Notes under the pieces: model-generated | What the model was told of the DNA's origin: nothing | Database searches by the model: none | Seen by the model: the letters and a program-made list of their open reading frames with translations, nothing else | Position numbers and translations under genes: made by a program | From: Pseudoalteromonas flavipulchra NCIMB 2033 = ATCC BAA-314 | GTDB lineage: Bacteria > Pseudomonadota > Gammaproteobacteria > Enterobacterales > Alteromonadaceae | Reading direction: 5' to 3' | Length of the DNA stretch: 64,000 bases | Assembly: GCA_000814665.1 (NCBI GenBank) | Contig: JWIH01000010.1 | Location: 124,001-188,000 of the forward strand | Shown here: piece after piece, positions 44,663 through 52,665 of the stretch | Numbering within the stretch: position 1 is the stretch's first letter | Layout: each line of letters begins with the position of its first letter

Positions 44663-45739
44663 GTGAGATATTCAAGAATTCACGCTAATGAGCTGTTAGG
44701 TACTCAAAGGAATGCAGAGATGCTCTACAAAATAGAAGAACAAGCCGAAGCTTTTGAAAAGTTAGAGCCTGTAGAGTTCAAAGACTTTTCTAGTTTTGGA
44801 AAACTTGAGAAAGATCTAGAAAACTTAATTGCAAATAGCATCTTAGATGTGTTGTTTGAAGATGCTAGATTGATGCCTGTGTTTCAGGAAAGACAATGGC
44901 AAGCGGAAGCTGATATATATGCACTTAATGAAAATGGTGAATTAGTTATATTTGAATTAAAGCGTGCATCAGTTGGGAAAGATGCCGTCCATCAAGCACT
45001 AAGATATGCGCAAGATGCTGGTCAATGGAGCTACCAAAAGTTAGAACAAAAGTTCAAAGAATATAGCAAAAGCGAAATGTCACTAGTTGAAGCTCACAGA
45101 GAGGCTTTTAGTCTTGAGCATGAATTAGATCCAAAAGAAATAAATAATAAACAACACCTATTAGTTATCGGTAGTGCAGCTGATGAATCATTAGTATCTT
45201 CCGTCGATTACTGGAAGAAAAATGGTATATCTATTGATTTCCTACCATATCGAGTTTACGAAATCGCTGGAGAAAAGTACTTTGAATTCTTTGCGCTTCC
45301 ATATGATAAGCACAAGAATCCAAGTGATGTAAAAGGTGTATTATTTGATACAAATCGTAGTTGGGATGAGAATTCTATTTGGTCGATGATGGATAATAGT
45401 CGTCTTGAGGCATATGGCGATGCAAAGAGGTTTGTTCACTATGTTCATGTAGGAGATATTGTTTTCTTTTCGCACAAATGGTGCGGCTTAATCGCTGCCG
45501 CAAAAGTAAAAGGTGAAGTTAAAGCTCCTGACAGTGAAACTTTGTATCGAGACGTAGAGTTTTTGACTCCTATTCCGAACCGGAAAGATAACAAATTGTT
45601 GGCTATGCCTTTTTCAGCAGTTAGCTCAAAAACAGGTAAAAGTTTCTTTTGGGCTAGAACTATAAAGGTCCCTTATCTGACAAAAAATGAAGCACTTGAG
45701 TTAGTCGAGGAGCTTAACAATTACTTGCATCGCACATAA
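44663..45739 (+). CDS. DUF91/NucS-like PD-(D/E)XK nuclease with C-terminal PUA/EVE-like region
   Basis: 358-residue protein. The N-terminal half has a PD-(D/E)XK core with Asp84 in AEADIYALNENGE and the E-x-K pair Glu98/Lys100 in LVIFELKRA, followed by a helix HQALRYAQDAGQW, as in DUF91/NucS-type endonucleases. The C-terminal half (RFVHYVHVGDIVFFSHKWCG; DVEFLTPIPNRK) resembles PUA/EVE-like modified-base readers, though only loosely. A fusion of reader and nuclease would suit DNA repair or defence against modified DNA. GTG 44663 is used; ATG 44720 with AAAGGA 8 nt upstream is an alternative. Isolated, in an accessory region, with base composition more A+T-rich than neighbours. Confidence 0.7.
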   Translation: MRYSRIHANELLGTQRNAEMLYKIEEQAEAFEKLEPVEFKDFSSFGKLEKDLENLIANSILDVLFEDARLMPVFQERQWQAEADIYALNENGELVIFELKRASVGKDAVHQALRYAQDAGQWSYQKLEQKFKEYSKSEMSLVEAHREAFSLEHELDPKEINNKQHLLVIGSAADESLVSSVDYWKKNGISIDFLPYRVYEIAGEKYFEFFALPYDKHKNPSDVKGVLFDTNRSWDENSIWSMMDNSRLEAYGDAKRFVHYVHVGDIVFFSHKWCGLIAAAKVKGEVKAPDSETLYRDVEFLTPIPNRKDNKLLAMPFSAVSSKTGKSFFWARTIKVPYLTKNEALELVEELNNYLHRT

Positions 45740-45778
45740 TAAGTCAAGGCTGATTACGAATAGATTGGGCGAATAGAT

Positions 45779-45853
45779 GACACCCACTTAAGAAACGAAT
45801 ATATGTCAGCTATTTAATTTAGTGCATATAAGTGGTGGGTGTCAGCTATTTAA
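45779..45853. repeat. REP-like palindromic element
   Basis: Terminal inverted repeat GACACCCAC (45779-45787) / GTGGGTGTC (45835-45843), plus a direct repeat TGTCAGCTATTTAA at 45804-45817 and 45840-45853. The GGGTGTC motif is characteristic of REP sequences mobilised by RAYT transposases. No RAYT gene lies in the window. Other copies were not found here. Confidence 0.5.
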
Positions 45854-45969
45854 CTTAACAAAGTGCTAAAAGAGCAGGCACAAAACACTTGGCGTGCGTA
45901 CATTTTTCAATGATTATAGCCAAGCAAATTTTGTCTTTGTAACAAAGGCGAGCCCTAGGAGGAAGTAAT

Positions 45970-46491
45970 ATGAAATCGGCACTTTTAGTCGTAGATGTTC
46001 AAAATGGAGTTTTTGGTTCCACCAGTCCTCCATATTTATCTGAAAATGTAATAAGCAATATTAAACAATTATTGGGTTACGCTAGCTCATCTGAAATTGA
46101 AATTGTATTTATACAACATGAAATCCCGGGGGTGCTAGAGCCAGAAAGTGATGCTTGGCAACTGTTTTCAGATTTAACAATTAATGATTCTGGCTATAAG
46201 GTTCGCAAAAGAACTCCAGACTCGTTCCAAGATACAGATTTAAGAGGGTATCTAAATGAAAATGGAGTTGAGCATGTGCTCATATGTGGCTATTCAACAG
46301 AGTTTTGTATAGATAGAACCGCGTTTAGTGCAGCCAATAAAGGCTATAAAGTCACTTTGATAGAGGATGCTCATACAACACACGGTAAGCCTCATTTAGA
46401 TGCACCTTCGATTATTTCACACCATAATTTTACTCTGTCTAAGCATCCCAATATTGCCCTGAGTTCTACTGCAGCGTTGATTTCGGGCTAA
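45970..46491 (+). CDS. Isochorismatase-family cysteine hydrolase
   Basis: 173-residue cysteine hydrolase with the catalytic triad Asp9 (LLVVDVQNG), Lys80 (VRKRTPDSF) and Cys113 (GYSTEFCID), and a cis-peptide-like loop in CGYSTEF. Such enzymes include nicotinamidases and N-carbamoyl hydrolases; no siderophore genes are adjacent. Excellent RBS AGGAGG 7 nt upstream. It lies between a REP-like element and an IS110 remnant, so horizontal acquisition is possible. Confidence 0.9.
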   Translation: MKSALLVVDVQNGVFGSTSPPYLSENVISNIKQLLGYASSSEIEIVFIQHEIPGVLEPESDAWQLFSDLTINDSGYKVRKRTPDSFQDTDLRGYLNENGVEHVLICGYSTEFCIDRTAFSAANKGYKVTLIEDAHTTHGKPHLDAPSIISHHNFTLSKHPNIALSSTAALISG

Positions 46492-46534
46492 CAAGAGATT
46501 ACAGCGTCACTAGCTATTTTTAAGCTGTTGGCGC

Positions 46535-46790
<256 letters not shown>

Positions 46791-46877
46791 TAGGTTTAGA
46801 GGTCATTCAACAAGGTGTTTAATAAATGTTTTGCATGTTGATTATTTGTTTCTCTGCTGTCAGTATAGCCATTAGTT

Positions 46878-46896
46878 AGTTTCCGATTTGGAAACT
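46878..46896 (+). promoter_or_regulatory. Hairpin ahead of RiPP-like precursor
   Basis: 7-bp perfect stem AGTTTCC / GGAAACT with a 5-nt loop, about 15 nt before the RBS of the precursor gene. Could be a leader structure, an operator or the terminator of a lost gene. Confidence 0.3.
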
Positions 46897-46923
46897 TTAA
46901 ACAATGATCATTAAGGAAATAAA

Positions 46924-47109
46924 ATGAAACTGAGCCTTAAGAAAAGGAATATGAAAGTACTCAATAAAGACAACAGCCAAATTGTTAAAAATGCCACAGC
47001 GCAAATTGCTGGTGGTTATAATCGAGGTTATACAGACTTTTATTTTTGTGGAACAACGCATTGTCCATCTGCGTATCCGGAGTGCGAAACGATGGGGTGT
47101 AACGCGTAA
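46924..47109 (+). CDS. Lanthipeptide-like (RiPP) precursor peptide, Cys-rich
   Basis: 61-residue peptide. The leader MKLSLKKRNMKVLNKD ends with TAQIAGG, a double-Gly cleavage site; it shares the MKLxLxKKxxKxLxKD...IAG pattern with the peptide at 36171-36356. The 30-residue core is rich in aromatic residues and carries four Cys and several Thr/Ser (FCGTTHCP, ECETMGCNA). RBS AAGGA sits 6 nt upstream. No modification or export genes are close; it is flanked by an IS110 remnant, so the locus may be a transferred fragment or be served by remote enzymes. Confidence 0.65.
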   Translation: MKLSLKKRNMKVLNKDNSQIVKNATAQIAGGYNRGYTDFYFCGTTHCPSAYPECETMGCNA

Positions 47110-47138
47110 CCTTTTTCCGTAGCCAGCGATTACTCATC

Positions 47139-47175
47139 AATTCATAGGTTTTTCTGGATCTCAAACCTGTGAATT
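47139..47175. terminator. Hairpin after RiPP-like precursor gene
   Basis: 13-bp stem (AATTCATAGGTTT / AAACCTGTGAATT, one T-G wobble), 11-nt loop, 30 nt after the precursor stop. Lacks a clear T tract. Confidence 0.5.
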
Positions 47176-47199
47176 GTAATTCATTACATTCCTATTTGA

Positions 47200-47328
47200 T
47201 CAAACACCTTCCAAAGTACCTTTGCGTTTATTTGCTACAACACCGTAAAAATCACGACAAGCAGAGATTGACTCTCTAGGTGCTTTAAATACACGCCACT
47301 TTTTTATGTTGGGCTTTGTATCGAACAC
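47200..47328 (-). CDS. Possible small or truncated ORF
   Basis: GTG-to-TGA frame of 42 residues: KKWRVFKAPRESISACRDFY, then VVANKRKG. Its amino-acid mix looks protein-like but there is no good RBS, and the frame continues upstream for about 10 codons before a TAA. Probably a remnant of an older gene in the accessory patch. No family recognised. Confidence 0.25.
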   Translation of the reverse strand: MFDTKPNIKKWRVFKAPRESISACRDFYGVVANKRKGTLEGV

Positions 47329-47371
47329 TCTTTTTGTCGTATGGCTTTTAACGTTTTACTCTTTTTTTGTG

Positions 47372-47392
47372 GTTATGTTATATTGTATCAAG
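47372..47392 (+). promoter_or_regulatory. Candidate Zur binding site
   Basis: The 16-mer at 47375-47390 (ATGTTATATTGTATCA) agrees with the proteobacterial Zur core ATGTTATAATATAACA at 13 of 16 positions by hand. It lies 28 nt before the GTG of the MerC-like gene, a good place for repression. Zur genes or other zinc genes were not seen in the window. Confidence 0.5.
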
Positions 47393-47420
47393 TTAATGCA
47401 GGCATGACGAAGGAGAAAGC

Positions 47421-47798
47421 GTGAACGCAAAAGTACATTCGTTTGGAGACAAAGCAGCAATTGGGTTATCTATGTTGTGCTTAGTCCATTGTTTAATATT
47501 ACCTTTTTTATTAATTGTACTTCCTCCCTTTGCGGGGTTACTCGCGCTCTCTGATGAAGCTTTTCACGAATGGTTACTCATAGCCGTGCTACCCATTAGC
47601 GTATTGGCCCTTGGATTTGGCTATGTGCGGCATAAGTCAGGTCTTGTCGTGGGCTTGGGGTTAATGGGCTGCACACTCTTGGTGCTAGCAACTCTTTTAG
47701 GTGAACAACGCGGAGAAACCTTGTTCACAGTGCTTGGCTCTATGCTCATCTCCTACGCTCATCTTCGAAACTATGCGCTGCGTCGCAATTTTCACTAA
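47421..47798 (+). CDS. MerC-domain membrane protein
   Basis: 125-residue inner-membrane protein with four hydrophobic helices. The N-terminal helix contains Cys20 and Cys24 with His23 (SMLCLVHCLILP), the metal-binding pair of MerC mercury transporters. The second MerC cysteine pair is not obvious, so a mercury role is doubtful; metal or zinc binding is more likely in view of the Zur box. AAGGAG lies 5 nt before GTG 47421. It begins a probable operon with the DUF1826 gene 24 nt downstream. Confidence 0.8.
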   Translation: MNAKVHSFGDKAAIGLSMLCLVHCLILPFLLIVLPPFAGLLALSDEAFHEWLLIAVLPISVLALGFGYVRHKSGLVVGLGLMGCTLLVLATLLGEQRGETLFTVLGSMLISYAHLRNYALRRNFH

Positions 47799-47821
47799 AT
47801 AAAACCCTATTTGGAGTTACT

Positions 47822-48460
47822 ATGAATAGCCTTATGCCTATAGAGCCGTTGCTTGACGTGGACTCAGTGCATCATCAGCAGTCAGAACATGCCACCGTGT
47901 TAACCAAAATTTATGAGCCCAACACCAATATTGTGATTTGGCAACATGCAGTATCATCTGCTTTGAAAGCAGAGTTTGGCCGCTACTTAGAAACAGCAAA
48001 AGAGCTAGAGTTAGCGCTACAAATTGCGACTAGCAATATCACTTGCGAAGTCAGTGAGTCGTTAAAGCGTTTGAATTTTAGTGATGCGATGGTGGCGCAT
48101 ATTATTGAAATAGTAGATATGTTTAGCTGCTTATTTGAACTTCGCGTCGTTGGTTTACGGTTAAAAATGCTCGAGACTGCAATGTGCCCGAAATTTCATG
48201 TTGATAAAGTACCAGTACGACTGGTGACTACACTCGCAGGCGCGGGCAGTGAGTGGCTTAGAAACCAGCATGTATCAAGAGATGGCAACAAACTGACTAT
48301 TTCTCCTGAAGCTGACGCAATACAGCTTGCCTGTGGGGATGTGGCATTATTAAAAGGTGAGCGTTGGGACGGAAATGAAGGCCGTGGCTTAGTGCATCGC
48401 TCACCAGCAGTAGTAACAGGGGAAAAGCGATTACTACTGACGTTAGATTTTATCGCCTAG
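47822..48460 (+). CDS. DUF1826 domain-containing protein
   Basis: 212-residue soluble protein matching DUF1826: TNIVIWQHAVS near residue 40, a middle helix-rich part and the conserved CPKFHVDKVPVRLVTTLAG and HRSPAVVTGEKRLLLTLDFI segments. His and Cys in CPKFHVD could bind metal, as in 2-oxoglutarate oxygenase-like proteins. DUF1826 genes are often found next to zinc homeostasis genes, from memory of comparative genomics; function unknown. RBS GGAG lies before ATG 47822. Confidence 0.85.
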   Translation: MNSLMPIEPLLDVDSVHHQQSEHATVLTKIYEPNTNIVIWQHAVSSALKAEFGRYLETAKELELALQIATSNITCEVSESLKRLNFSDAMVAHIIEIVDMFSCLFELRVVGLRLKMLETAMCPKFHVDKVPVRLVTTLAGAGSEWLRNQHVSRDGNKLTISPEADAIQLACGDVALLKGERWDGNEGRGLVHRSPAVVTGEKRLLLTLDFIA

Positions 48461-48472
48461 ATTGGATTCATT

Positions 48473-49408
48473 ATGACAACAAAATTAACTGCATTTGTAT
48501 TTAGCACTATTTTTAGCCTCTCGCTATTGGGATGCCAGTCGGAGCCTTCAAATATCGGTTCCTCCGCGGTAAGCGGCCAAGCAAACGTCGCTCCGCTTAA
48601 AATCGCGACTTGGAACATGGAGCATTTAGCATATCCATCGAGTGCAGGATGTAGGCCTCGTGACGAGCAGGAGATAAGCGCGCTGCGCGATTATGCAAAA
48701 GGGCTTAATGCAGACGTTATTGCGCTGCAGGAAGTCGCATCGGTTAAGGCATTAGAGCAGGTCTTTCCAAGTAGTGAATGGCAATTACTGATTTCAAGTC
48801 GAGCTAATAGCGCGACGTACGACTGTAGAGGGAGTGGCAATCTGTCTACACAGCAGAAAACCGCGTTTGCGATTAGAAATAACCTTGTCCCAAGCAAAGT
48901 GGATAACGTGAGCGAACTTAGCGTGAATGTTGAAGGACTAAGGCATGGCCTAGTTGTGACCTTAGATACTCAGTTTGGTGAGCTTTCAGTGCTTAATGTC
49001 CATCTTAAAAGCGGCTGTTTTGTTGATAACTATTCGACTTCGGATAAAAAGGCTTGTCGACTGCTGGCAGAGCAGCTACCAGTACTTAAGTCTTGGTTGG
49101 AGAAACACGCAAATAGCAACACCATTGTGTTGGGTGACTTCAATCATCGTTTAAGCCATGGCGACAATCAATTTTGGCAGCAGTTAACTAAGCACCAAAA
49201 TAACGCCTCTGCACCTTTGGTAAACGCAACTAAAACACTGACAGGTTGTCACCCACGCTACCCTGTGCCGATTGACCATATATTGCTAAGCAACAAACTT
49301 GCAAACACGGTAAAATTCGACCCCAGCGTACACTTTTTTGCGGATATGTCTGAAGAGAAAATGCTCAGCGATCACTGCGCTATTTCGGTGTCAATTAGCA
49401 TGCGTTAA
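48473..49408 (+). CDS. Endonuclease/exonuclease/phosphatase-family lipoprotein
   Basis: 311-residue lipoprotein with lipobox LLGC (Cys21). The EEP fold is seen in IATWNMEHL (Asn48), DVIALQEVAS (Glu87), NVHLKSGC, LGDFNHR and the final SDHCAIS. Such enzymes cleave phosphodiester or phosphate bonds in nucleic acids or inositol phosphates using Mg2+. Located 12 nt after the DUF1826 gene and perhaps co-transcribed, as an extracytoplasmic phosphate or nucleotide scavenger. Substrate unknown. Confidence 0.9.
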   Translation: MTTKLTAFVFSTIFSLSLLGCQSEPSNIGSSAVSGQANVAPLKIATWNMEHLAYPSSAGCRPRDEQEISALRDYAKGLNADVIALQEVASVKALEQVFPSSEWQLLISSRANSATYDCRGSGNLSTQQKTAFAIRNNLVPSKVDNVSELSVNVEGLRHGLVVTLDTQFGELSVLNVHLKSGCFVDNYSTSDKKACRLLAEQLPVLKSWLEKHANSNTIVLGDFNHRLSHGDNQFWQQLTKHQNNASAPLVNATKTLTGCHPRYPVPIDHILLSNKLANTVKFDPSVHFFADMSEEKMLSDHCAISVSISMR

Positions 49409-49613
49409 GGCGGTTGTTCGTTGCACCAAAAGGGAGCGTATATAGCCAAAAAGTCAACTGGTGATGTGCAAATGTTATCAAGGTCTACTCGCCAAAAGCG
49501 GCGTTTTTAACGGTAACTTTAGTGTTGAAATTAGACCTTATTTGCTTTAGTCTGCTGCGCAAATTGAGCTGAGTTACATAGACTTAGCGCTGCGCATTCA
49601 AAGGATTTGAACA

Positions 49614-51587
49614 ATGACTAAACGCTTTTGGTTTACCACGCTTTATGGTGTATTACTGGCAATCATTTTATTGGTTGTGAGCGCGCCTTCTCTGGCTTAT
49701 TTGAGATTTAAAGATGCGTCGGTAGCGGATCCTCACTTCTCTCAGCTACAAGTTAATCTCGATATTAATAAAACGGGTGCACTGCAAGTTACTCAGCAAG
49801 GCATATTGCAAGGGGGAAACTTCGATTGGCAGGGGCTCGCGCAAACAATTGAGCTGGATGTGAGGTATCCAGATGGTACACACTATCTGAGCGATATCAG
49901 CATTGACTCAGTAAAAATCGACGAGCAAGAAGTGCGTTATGCACTGAAGTATAACTACGATAGAAGTGCAGTAACGCTCGTAATAAGCAAAGAGCAGCTT
50001 CCAAAGCAAGGGCAGGCTCAGCAATTTGAAGTGCGATATCAATCAAAAAACCGTATGCGGTTTTATCCAGCATTGGACGAATTGACTTATGCACTCTTTC
50101 CGAATGTAAATCTGAAAATAAACAAGCTTACCGTCTCGATTCTCTATCCTCAAACTGCAACGCTCAAGGAGCACCAATTGTTTGTCGATCATCTAAACAA
50201 TGATGCGTTTGTGATACGTGATGGGATGGTTGATGGACGTAATCAGCTCCTATTCGAGAGTCAATCTGAGATAGCAGATAAAGCACAGGGAGAAATCGCC
50301 CTCGCGTTTGAAAAAGGTGTATTTAAGGATAACTATCTTTACCGCAAAGTATGGTATCCGTTTAGGGTGTTATTTATTGCTTTGCCGTTTTTAATGCTAT
50401 TTGCATTGGCTGTGTGGCAAACGCGTAAGCGCCTTCATGCATTGCCAAAACTTGCCGATGCGCTTCCCTATTCAACTCAACCACCAGACTTACCGATTTG
50501 CTTGGTAAGAGAACTGGTTGCTGCAAATATCGAACGCATGCTAACAGCAAAAGACGCGTTAGCTGAGGTGTTAAAGCTTGCAGTGGCGAAACAGTTAACG
50601 ATTAGCGAACGGGGTAAAAACAACGATGAATTTAGTAATGTTGACCTAAAAAAGCTGCATCAAATTCAGTTAAATCCTGAATCGCCGAGTCAGCCAGAGG
50701 TGGTAGGGTTAAGCGGTAAACTGCAACGTTACTTTTATCAACAGCAAGACGTGCAAAACTCGAGTGGAAAACGCAAGCGAAAACGAGTGATAAAAAACCG
50801 CTTTGTTATTAACAAAGGAAACGAGGGGAGAACGTCTTTCACAGAAATAATATGTCATTATGTGAATAATGCCGAAGTGGGGAAAGCTCAGCATAATGTA
50901 AACTTTCTTGCTTTTATAGCGCCTATTTTACTTTGGTTAAGTGCTTCATTTGTTGTGATTGGAGTTGGTGCTGGCAATGGATGGCAAGTGTTTGCGGGTA
51001 GTTTAATTGTCGTTTTATTGTGCACTTCTATATTATTAATTGCGGTGCTTATTGTAGAGATGTTCATAGAACATCGCAGCGAAGATAAAAAGAGCCGAGA
51101 AATGTGGCTTGTACGAGCGTTAATTTATATTCCTACCTATTTATTCTTATTATGGATGTGTGTTGATGGTGATGATGAGCTGGTGAATGGTACCAGTGTG
51201 GTTTTTCACTTCTTTTACCTAGGTTTTATTGCGGCTTTCTTTTCATTTATCGGGCCTTCCAAGCAATTTAAAGCTTGGGTATTGCAGTCTCAGCAATTTT
51301 ATCAATACATTAAACTTAAGAGTCAGCACTGCTTCGCTGAAGGAGTCGAAAAAGCGGAGTACGAAGCATTGTTACCTTATGCATATGCATTTGGTTTGTT
51401 GAATGAATGGATAAAAGGGTATGAGGCTTATCTAGCTGCAAAGCAGGACGACACTACGCCTTTGATCCCTTGGATCCGGTATAAAAAAATTACCGAGCCG
51501 AGAGAATTAAAACAACATTTAAGTTGTCTTGAAGCGGTCATGCCTGCAATATCATGTTCGCTGTATGATAGACTGCCATACACTTAG
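49614..51587 (+). CDS. DUF2207 domain-containing membrane protein
   Basis: 657-residue membrane protein. A signal-anchor helix (7-27) is followed by an extracytoplasmic beta-rich DUF2207 domain (about 35-230; LQVNLDINKTGALQVTQQGI). A helix near 245-262 and a cytoplasmic stretch come next, then three or four helices (about 440-560) and a cytoplasmic C-terminal part. A basic cluster SGKRKRKRVIKN lies at about 385. The family is of unknown function, common in bacterial envelopes. AAGGA lies 8 nt before ATG 49614. Monocistronic. Confidence 0.82.
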   Translation: MTKRFWFTTLYGVLLAIILLVVSAPSLAYLRFKDASVADPHFSQLQVNLDINKTGALQVTQQGILQGGNFDWQGLAQTIELDVRYPDGTHYLSDISIDSVKIDEQEVRYALKYNYDRSAVTLVISKEQLPKQGQAQQFEVRYQSKNRMRFYPALDELTYALFPNVNLKINKLTVSILYPQTATLKEHQLFVDHLNNDAFVIRDGMVDGRNQLLFESQSEIADKAQGEIALAFEKGVFKDNYLYRKVWYPFRVLFIALPFLMLFALAVWQTRKRLHALPKLADALPYSTQPPDLPICLVRELVAANIERMLTAKDALAEVLKLAVAKQLTISERGKNNDEFSNVDLKKLHQIQLNPESPSQPEVVGLSGKLQRYFYQQQDVQNSSGKRKRKRVIKNRFVINKGNEGRTSFTEIICHYVNNAEVGKAQHNVNFLAFIAPILLWLSASFVVIGVGAGNGWQVFAGSLIVVLLCTSILLIAVLIVEMFIEHRSEDKKSREMWLVRALIYIPTYLFLLWMCVDGDDELVNGTSVVFHFFYLGFIAAFFSFIGPSKQFKAWVLQSQQFYQYIKLKSQHCFAEGVEKAEYEALLPYAYAFGLLNEWIKGYEAYLAAKQDDTTPLIPWIRYKKITEPRELKQHLSCLEAVMPAISCSLYDRLPYT

Positions 51588-51712
51588 GGCGATTGATTTT
51601 TCAACTTTGTTTTTGTTGAGCGTTGGCATTTTTGCAAGCACTATATGCGCGTTACATAAACAGTTATTTGACAACCGCACCTGATGAATAACTTAAACGA
51701 AAGGAGTGTGCT

Positions 51713-52615
51713 ATGCCATCCGCAAACTTACTTGCCTTGCTCGATGATGTCGCTGCGTTAACAAAATTAGCCGCAACGAAAACCGCTCCGGTGTTAGGAG
51801 ACGATCTTGCCGTCAACGCAGAGCAACTATCGGGCGGGATCAAACCAGATCGGGAACTTGCAGTCGTATGGAAAGTGTTTAAAGGCTCCTTGCTGAACAA
51901 GTTTATTTTAGTGCCTGTTGCTTTGGCTTGCAGTTACTTTGCGCCGTTTATGATCCCCATTATGCTAATTTTAGGGGCGCTGTACTTGCTGTTTGAGGGC
52001 GGTGAAAAAATTCTCCACGCTATTTTTCACCGTCAGGAGCAACAGCAAGAAACCGATGAGTTTGTCAAAGCGCTTGAGGATGAGCGTGTTGACTTAGTCG
52101 AGTTTGAAAAAGACAAAATCAAGGGCGCTATTGTTACCGACTTTGTTCTGTCGGCGGAAATTATCATTATTGCGCTGGGGGCGATTGCTGATCAGCCTTT
52201 TGAAAAGCAAGCAATAGTCCTTTCGTTAATTGGACTTGCGCTGACAATCGGGGTTTACGGAATTGTGGCCCTGATTGTTAAGCTTGATGATATTGGTTTA
52301 GCCATGATTAAGGACGTAGGTAAGACTACACTTGCGGCGATAAAACGTGGGGTGGGTAAGGGGCTGCTTTATTTTGCTAACGGTCTGATGAAGTTTTTGT
52401 CAGTCGCTGGTGTGCTGGCAATGCTTTTAGTTGGCGTTGATATTTTGGCTCACCAGTTCCACTTACTCGAAGAAATTGTTCACGCTATTGAAAAGCTGAT
52501 CCCTGCAATGAGCTGGTTTTTGAGTATTATCGCCAAGCTTGGATTGGGTGCGGTGATTGGTGTCATTATTGCGGCGGTGCTGAGTCAGTTGCTGGCAGTG
52601 TTTAAAAAAGCATAA
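51713..52615 (+). CDS. DUF808 (YedI-like) inner-membrane protein
   Basis: 300-residue membrane protein. The N-terminus PSANLLALLDDVAALTKLAA and DDLAVNAEQLSGG are diagnostic of DUF808/YedI. About six helices follow. The E. coli homologue YedI has no firmly known role. RBS AAGGAG sits 6 nt before the ATG. A strong hairpin follows the stop. Confidence 0.92.
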   Translation: MPSANLLALLDDVAALTKLAATKTAPVLGDDLAVNAEQLSGGIKPDRELAVVWKVFKGSLLNKFILVPVALACSYFAPFMIPIMLILGALYLLFEGGEKILHAIFHRQEQQQETDEFVKALEDERVDLVEFEKDKIKGAIVTDFVLSAEIIIIALGAIADQPFEKQAIVLSLIGLALTIGVYGIVALIVKLDDIGLAMIKDVGKTTLAAIKRGVGKGLLYFANGLMKFLSVAGVLAMLLVGVDILAHQFHLLEEIVHAIEKLIPAMSWFLSIIAKLGLGAVIGVIIAAVLSQLLAVFKKA

Positions 52616-52621
52616 ATAATC

Positions 52622-52653
52622 GCAAGTAGCCCGTAGATTGCAGGGCTACTTGC
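52622..52653. terminator. Hairpin terminator between DUF808 and sulfatase genes
   Basis: 11-bp perfect stem GCAAGTAGCCC / GGGCTACTTGC, 10-nt loop, between convergent genes. Confidence 0.7.
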
Positions 52654-52665
52654 AGAGCTTTTCGA

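Noticed and set aside
47421..47798. Mercury resistance operon
   Set aside because: Only the MerC-like gene is present; no merA, merT, merP or merR neighbour, and the upstream site resembles Zur rather than a MerR operator.
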